Shown here piece after piece: positions 58,650 through 64,000 of a stretch of 64,000 nt of DNA. The notes under the pieces are model-generated. The model was not told the DNA's origin. It ran no database searches and was given only the letters and a program-made list of their open reading frames with translations. Source of the stretch: Hypomesus transpacificus (Eukaryota > Chordata > Actinopteri > Osmeriformes > Osmeridae); the NCBI RefSeq assembly GCF_021917145.1, contig NW_025813796.1:744001-808000 (forward strand). Direction: 5' to 3'. The position numbers were made by a program, and so were the translations under genes. Position 1 is the first letter of the stretch; each line of letters opens with the position of its first letter.

Positions 58650-58880
58650 TTTATTCATTTAGCAGACGCTTTTACCCAAAGCGACTTCCAAGAGAGAGCT
58701 TTAAAAAGTGCATAGGTCACTGATAATAACAACAAGATTGCGGGTAGCAAAAACATGAAGCAGATATTGTGTATATGTGCTTCATGTGTATATTGTGTAT
58801 ATATACAATTAAACAACATGAACCGCTTTGAGTGCAAGTGTACCTGTAGAAAAGCAAGCAACAGTAAAAAATATTTCACA
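58650..58880 (-). repeat. Dispersed repeat with V-SINE-like tail, copy 2
   Basis: Homologous to 17084-17345 (CATTTAGCAGACGCTTTTAC, CTTCCAAGAGAGAGC, GTGCATAGGTCACTGATAAT), with a small internal deletion after AACAAGAT. Confidence 0.8.
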
Positions 58881-59791
58881 GCGAGTACAACAAATTAAAT
58901 CAGTTACCACTAACCAATAAGAGCAACAAGTCTCTAAACAAGAGTCATTGTGATCCTTGAGGAAAATGACTACATATAAATGTAAATATACACCAGGAAA
59001 CATTTGCCAATAACCAAGGCACGGCAAAAACCATGCTGCCACGTGAGGCGCCAAAGGGTTTAGAGACTCAGCAGTTTGCTAACAGTTCCTGATAAACTGT
59101 GATTATAATTTACACATTTTCTTCCAAAACGCAGACTAATTTCCCAGCAGGCTATCTATATTTAGATGTGTGGGGGAATGTGTGAGAGCACCAGTCACAA
59201 TCACCACTGTAGGACCACACTGCTTAGTGGGGCCTAATGGCGGACTGTGATGGCTTTGATGTTTTAGATAATGTGCTGTGGTTCCCTGGGGAGCAGAAAG
59301 GGGCAAAGACAGACCGACATTTAATGACGTGGTTTAGATAAAATACCTTCTTGTCAGCAGGTTTCCTATGGTATAGCAGCCCTTGGTTGATGCTGCACAG
59401 TGTAGACACGCAACATATAGGACAGAGAATGCCATGGCATACATTCCTTCTCGGGGGGCTATGTCCAACCTATACGGTTCCCAAACGCTCTATAAAGGTC
59501 CAAAACGACCCGCCTGTTTTAAAGTGAAATAAGGCTGCCACCTTGTGGGGGTATCAGGGACGACACTCCAACTCCTCCACAACATTGTCCGAATCAGCTT
59601 TTATTTTTATATTTGTCTGCATTATTTAAAAAGATAGATCGTTAGCGAAGCATTTCAATTGGCCATATCTTTTAATGAATTCTAGTTTATACTACAATCA
59701 TTTATTAATTATGTGAAATTGCTCGTGTACGACACATTCAACTGGAGCGCGCAAGTACGTGAACGAATCCAGCTGTTTTCCGGCGGCCAAG

Positions 59792-62700
59792 ATGACGACC
59801 AGCACGAGGTACAAGAGCCGAACGCTCAAATCAGGTAAGGCATGTTTGCAGCATACTCAATCAATTACCAATCAATTGTTTCCCATTCATTCTACTGTTC
59901 TCTCTTGGTCTCTTGCACCCGTCTTGTTGGCTTCATCTTTCTTTCACCTGCCACTAATGTGTACCTTCCTTGTCCATGGACGCACTGGATCATTCCATCG
60001 CGGATACTACTCAGGAGATGATATAGAGGTAAGCATTTATGAAGCACGTTCAATGAAAAAAAAGAAGCGAGATATCATTTGAGAATTCAGTCAACGTAAC
60101 CTAATTTGTCGGTTTCATTTATGTCCATATGATCTGTGTATGAACAGACGTGGTTTATAAACAATGAACGAGATTCACGACGTACATTTAGCAAAATTGT
60201 CGAATCCGCCTATAACCGGTGTGTGACCCAATTTAGGATGGTGTTCTTGCCTGTTTTTATTTCTGCTCAACCAACTGTGAGTTACTGAGTTGCTATTGTG
60301 TCGCCTGGTGTGCGCGCGTCCAGTGTTTGTATGTTCAAGCTGCGCGCGGATCACCGGCATAGGCGCTTGTTGGCCCAGGTAACACCCCTGCAATACACTG
60401 AAAGGTGTATGAGGAGGATGTACAGTTATTCGTCTCTTAATTTAAGTCGTAATGTTTTCGAAAATTTTACAGTCGATGAATGCCTAAGGTTAGGGTTACT
60501 TGTCCTTTCTTCAACCATCTCTGAGGGCTTGCCTACAGCCACTATCCAGCATAGCTTTACTGGTCTATGGAAAGAGGTTTAGACAGTTCCCCATTAATGG
60601 CACACATGGGCGTAATGTCTGAACAACAAATTTGTCAAAGCCAATCCTGTCTCCATAGCAACTCCAGTCCATCTCAGCTCTTGTTTGGGAGATTTTAAGG
60701 AGTTTTTCTTCTGGTCTCTGTCCCTTCTTGAAGCTGATCTACTCACGGATGATTATGCCATGCTCCCCCACACAAAACGAGCCTGCCCAAACACACACAC
60801 AGGCACATGCACATTGATCTGTGCTCATATCCTGCAAAACAATTTACACTTGTACATAACTCACAGACACATTGGATGCTCTTTGGGTTGATATTCCTCA
60901 CAAGATCTCAGTAGCGAGCACTCAACGGGAAGAAATGCCAACCAATGAGGTGGACCAAGTGACACACATACACGCGCACAAGCACACATGAATAACGAGA
61001 GTCTTTTAGTCCTTGGGAGAGATGCTCTGTGGACCATGAGCTCGTATGCGACAGTATGTTAAATGCAGTGGCTCTCCCCTCCCCCCATGAGAAGATCTGC
61101 CAGCCTGCCACAGCGTATTACTGGTCGGTCTGTGGACATCCTCAGGGCAAACTCCCTCTCCCAGAATACCCCTCTGCCTGCTGCCTCAATAAAACATGAA
61201 GGGAATTATGGGAATGCCCTACTAACATGGCAGCAATGTTGCCTTCTGGAGCCGTGCGATACCGAGGGAAGCTGTGTCATTGGATGGTTCCTCGTGCACT
61301 AGCACGTCTCCGCCAATGACACGACGACTTCTGTGAGGCCTTGCACTGATTGATCATGTGTGTGACTTGCTTCTGTGTCTCTGGGTACTGTAGGAGAAAG
61401 AGTACGTTGGGTTCGCAACCCTTCCCAACCAGGTTCACAGGAAGTCGGTGAAGAAAGGATTTGACTTCACCCTCATGGTTGCAGGTGAGAGGGCAGAGCC
61501 GTGAAGGGGAGGCAGTAAAAACAGACCAGTTTATGACCAGAATGTATACTGGTCATATTTCGTTATGACCAGAACGTATACTGAATTGTGAGTAGTGTGA
61601 AAATGACTTGTGTTTACCATTGTTCTCCAGGGGAGTCCGGCCTGGGTAAATCCACTCTGGTGAACAGCCTGTTTCTAACCGACTTGCACAAGGACAGGAA
61701 ACTGCTCAATGCTGAGGGTGAGGCAACAATAACTGTCAGAAGTCACAGTTGTATCCCTTTTTTAAGATGAGGCAGTGTTGCTTCAGGTAATGAAAAGAGT
61801 CTAAATGGAGGATGCTAAAAGGCAGATTCACTACCGGTTAGCGAGACGCTCTCACAAGGGTTTTCTGTATTTTATTGTATATTTTATTTGAATTCTAACT
61901 CCATTTAGTATTGCTAGTTTATGTACCCTTAGTCTAGATAAGCCACATATTTAAATTTAAGCTTCCTATACGTTTTAACTGTATGCACCTTCCTGCCAAA
62001 GCAAATGTCTGTGCAAACTTTCATGGCGAAATAAATCCCATTCTGATTCTGTGTGCCCGTGTCTTGCTCTAGAGCGTATCAGCCAGACAGTGGAGATCAC
62101 CAAGTACACCGTCGATATCGAGGAGAAGGGCGTCAAGCTGAAGCTCACTATCGTAGACACACCTGGCTTCGGAGACGCCGTCAACAATACTGAGTGGTAT
62201 GCGAGTGTGCGATTGCCCGTCACTGCAGTAAACTCGATGATACTTTCATGGGTTTTTCACGACTTGATTGGTTGTATGTTGCCAGCTGGAGGCCCATCAC
62301 AGACTACATCGATCAGCAGTTTGAGCAGTACTTCAGAGACGAGAACGGACTGAACAGGAAGAACATCCAGGACAGCCGAGTCCACTGCTGTCTCTACTTT
62401 ATACCCCCCTTTGGACATGGGTAAGACAAGCTCGCACGCACACACACACACACACAGACACACGGACACACACACACAGACACACTCACTCCAAACACGC
62501 ACGCGCCCTCACGCTGAGCTGGTGACTGTCCGCAGGCTGCGCCCGGTCGACGTGGAGTTCATGAAGGCACTGCAGGACAAGGTCAACGTGGTCCCGCTCA
62601 TCTCCAAAGCGGACTGTCTCACGCCCACCGAGATCCGAAAGCTCAAAGACCGGGTAAGGCCAGAGCCGGCGAGCAGCCGAGATGGAGCCCGCGGTCGGAG

Positions 62701-63235
62701 CTGGCCTCTGAGGATGCCGTAGCGTCCGGATTGACTGTAAACTGCCTCTGGGCGTTCTCTCACCTACCACTCCCCCCCCCCCCCCCTTCCTTGTCTGTTC
62801 AGCTGAGAGAGGAGATAGACAAGCTGGGGATCAAGGTCTACCAGTTCCCCGACTGTGACTCCGATGAAGAGGAGGACTTCAAGCAGAAAGACCGAGAGCT
62901 GAAGGTGTGTGCTTCCTACAGCTGTGTGTCACACACACCTCCAAGTCGCATCACTTCCCCTATCCTCCCTCCAAAACAACGGTGTGTGTGTGTGTTTTAG
63001 GAGAGCACTCCTTTTGCCGTGATCGGCAGCAATACTGTGGTGGAGGCCCGAGGCCAGAGAGTGAGAGGGAGGCTTTACCCATGGGGCATTGTGGAGGGTA
63101 GGACCCCCCCCCCCCCCCTCTGTTCTGCTCCGCACCGCTCTAAGAGGCTTCCAGTAATCTCCCAAATATCAGTTTCCAGTATTCTGTTCTGGATTCATCT
63201 TAATGTTGACGCTACCGTGTGTGTGTGTGTCTGTG

Positions 63236-63270
<35 letters not shown>

Positions 63271-63410
63271 CTAGTGGAGAACCAGTCCCACTGTGACTTT
63301 GTCAAGCTGAGGACCATGCTAATCAGGACGCACATGCATGACCTGAAGGACATCACCTGCGACTGTCACTATGAAAACTACAGAGCCCAGTGCATCCAGA
63401 TCATGACCAG
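59792..63410 (+). CDS. septin5: Septin-5, 5' part (continues past the window)
   Basis: GTP-binding filament protein, enriched at synapses where SEPT5 tethers vesicles and restrains exocytosis. Exons 59792-59834, 60015-60028 (14 nt), 61394-61484, 61631-61717, 62073-62196, 62286-62420, 62536-62653, 62803-62904, 63001-63097 and 63275-63410 keep frame and give about 315 residues. Seen: start [10 protein letters not shown], polybasic [10 protein letters not shown] before the GTPase domain, P-loop GESGLGKST (G1), DTPGFGD (G3), SKAD (G4), the [16 protein letters not shown] stretch, and the septin-unique element through [13 protein letters not shown] and [38 protein letters not shown] and [13 protein letters not shown] favour SEPT5 over SEPT1, 2 and 4. 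The coiled-coil C terminus lies beyond 64000. Confidence 0.93.
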
Positions 63411-64000
63411 GTAGATGCAGTGTGTGTGTGTGTGTGTTTATGGATCAGAATCAGAATTGGGTTTATTCTCCATGTAGTTTTACACAAAAACTGAATTTGC
63501 TGTTGCAGGAAGGTGAAAAAAGGTGGCAGGAAGGTGGTAGGAAAAGTAAAAAAGTACAGTTTAATCTGACTTGAGTCAGATGGCTGAGCGGTTAGGGAGT
63601 TTGGGTATTAATCAGAAGGTTGCTAGTTCAATTCCCGATCGTGCCAAATGACGTTGTGTCCTTGGGCAAGGCACTTCACCCTACTTGCCTCGGGGAGAAT
63701 GTCCCTGTACTTACTGTGAGTCGCTCTGGATAAGAGCGTCTGCTAAATGACTAAATGTAAATGTAATTCTTAGAATTAGTTAATAAATAAAAAGGCAACT
63801 ATTTTAAATATTTTTAAAAATATATATTTATTTATTTATATATAAGAATATGAATGGGCAGCATAGTGCAAGTGCAGATCGAGGTGGCTTGTGCGTAGTG
63901 GAATAGGTGTCAGACTTAAAATAGATAATAGTTCAATGTCAGTGGGAGTCCTTGGCCTTGTTGAAGAGGCCAGTAGCAGATGGAAAGAAACTGTTCTCAT
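63411..64000 (+). other. septin5 intron (partial)
   Basis: Follows the donor CCAG|GTAGAT. It contains a GT run (63420-63437), a SINE and AT-rich sequence (63800-63850). No exon is seen before the edge. Confidence 0.6.
63572..63765 (+). repeat. tRNA-derived SINE, copy 3
   Basis: Same family as 50892: AGTCAGATGGCTGAGCGGTT, CTAGTTCAATTCCC, GACGTTGTGTCCTTGGGCAA and GTCGCTCTGGATAAGAGCGT, ending in the AAATGACTAAATGTAAATG tail. Confidence 0.85.

Larger units (their letters stand above)
52965..59791. other. Intergenic region between cldn5 and septin5
   Basis: About 6.8 kb without a recognisable exon. It holds a CA run (53620-53640), a GGT run near 55219-55243, one SINE (56594-56773), a CT tract (58127-58250) with a poly-C end, a headless SINE and an inverted dispersed repeat meeting at about 58640. 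The claudin promoter should lie in its first few hundred bases. Confidence 0.5.

Overview
The window is vertebrate nuclear DNA, almost certainly from a ray-finned (teleost) fish. Genes are split into short GT-AG exons, introns are full of CA and GA microsatellites, tRNA-derived SINEs are dispersed throughout, and every coding sequence is a clear fish-like orthologue of a known vertebrate gene. The SINE types and short introns remind me of smelt or pike-like fishes, but that is a weak guess. I see no prokaryotic, viral, CRISPR or transposase-coding content.

Layout, left to right. (1) lmbrd2 (+), its last 14 coding exons, 1-3952, with a long 3' flank. (2) A six-unit polyubiquitin gene (-), 6272-7645, with a 5'-UTR intron and a TATA promoter near 8411. 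(3) A tyrosylprotein sulfotransferase, tpst2-like (-), 8989-11257, ending just upstream of the polyubiquitin promoter. (4) sez6l (-), 14373-24200, a neuronal CUB/sushi membrane protein. Sixteen coding exons are present, the signal-peptide exon was not found, and one exon carries a 1-nt frame break in a homopolymer. (5) A 500-N assembly gap, 30281-30780. (6) The first two coding exons of grk3 (-), 31058-35818, cut off by that gap. (7) A head-to-head lens crystallin pair, cryba4 (-) 38386-40114 and crybb1 (+) 43944-45739. (8) acads (+), 46338-49746, mitochondrial short-chain acyl-CoA dehydrogenase, complete. (9) An intronless claudin-5 gene (-), 52317-52964. (10) septin5 (+), from 59792 and running off the right edge.

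The exon-intron models were built by eye. Across lmbrd2, tpst, cryba4, crybb1, acads and septin5 all joins keep frame; the single exception in the window is one sez6l exon. The genes do not form an operon-like system. What they share is ancestral linkage: human homologues of tpst2, sez6l, grk3, cryba4 and crybb1 lie on 22q12, claudin-5 and septin-5 on 22q11, and ACADS (and UBC) on 12q24.

I found no new gene system. The most useful leads are the sez6l frame break, the grk3/sez6l truncations at the gap, CU-repeat expansions sitting directly on many sez6l 3' splice sites, a perfect 56-bp inverted repeat inside the lmbrd2 transcription unit, a nested SINE insertion with target-site duplication, two SINE types sharing one 3' tail, and clusters of GCTAGC-type motifs near promoters.
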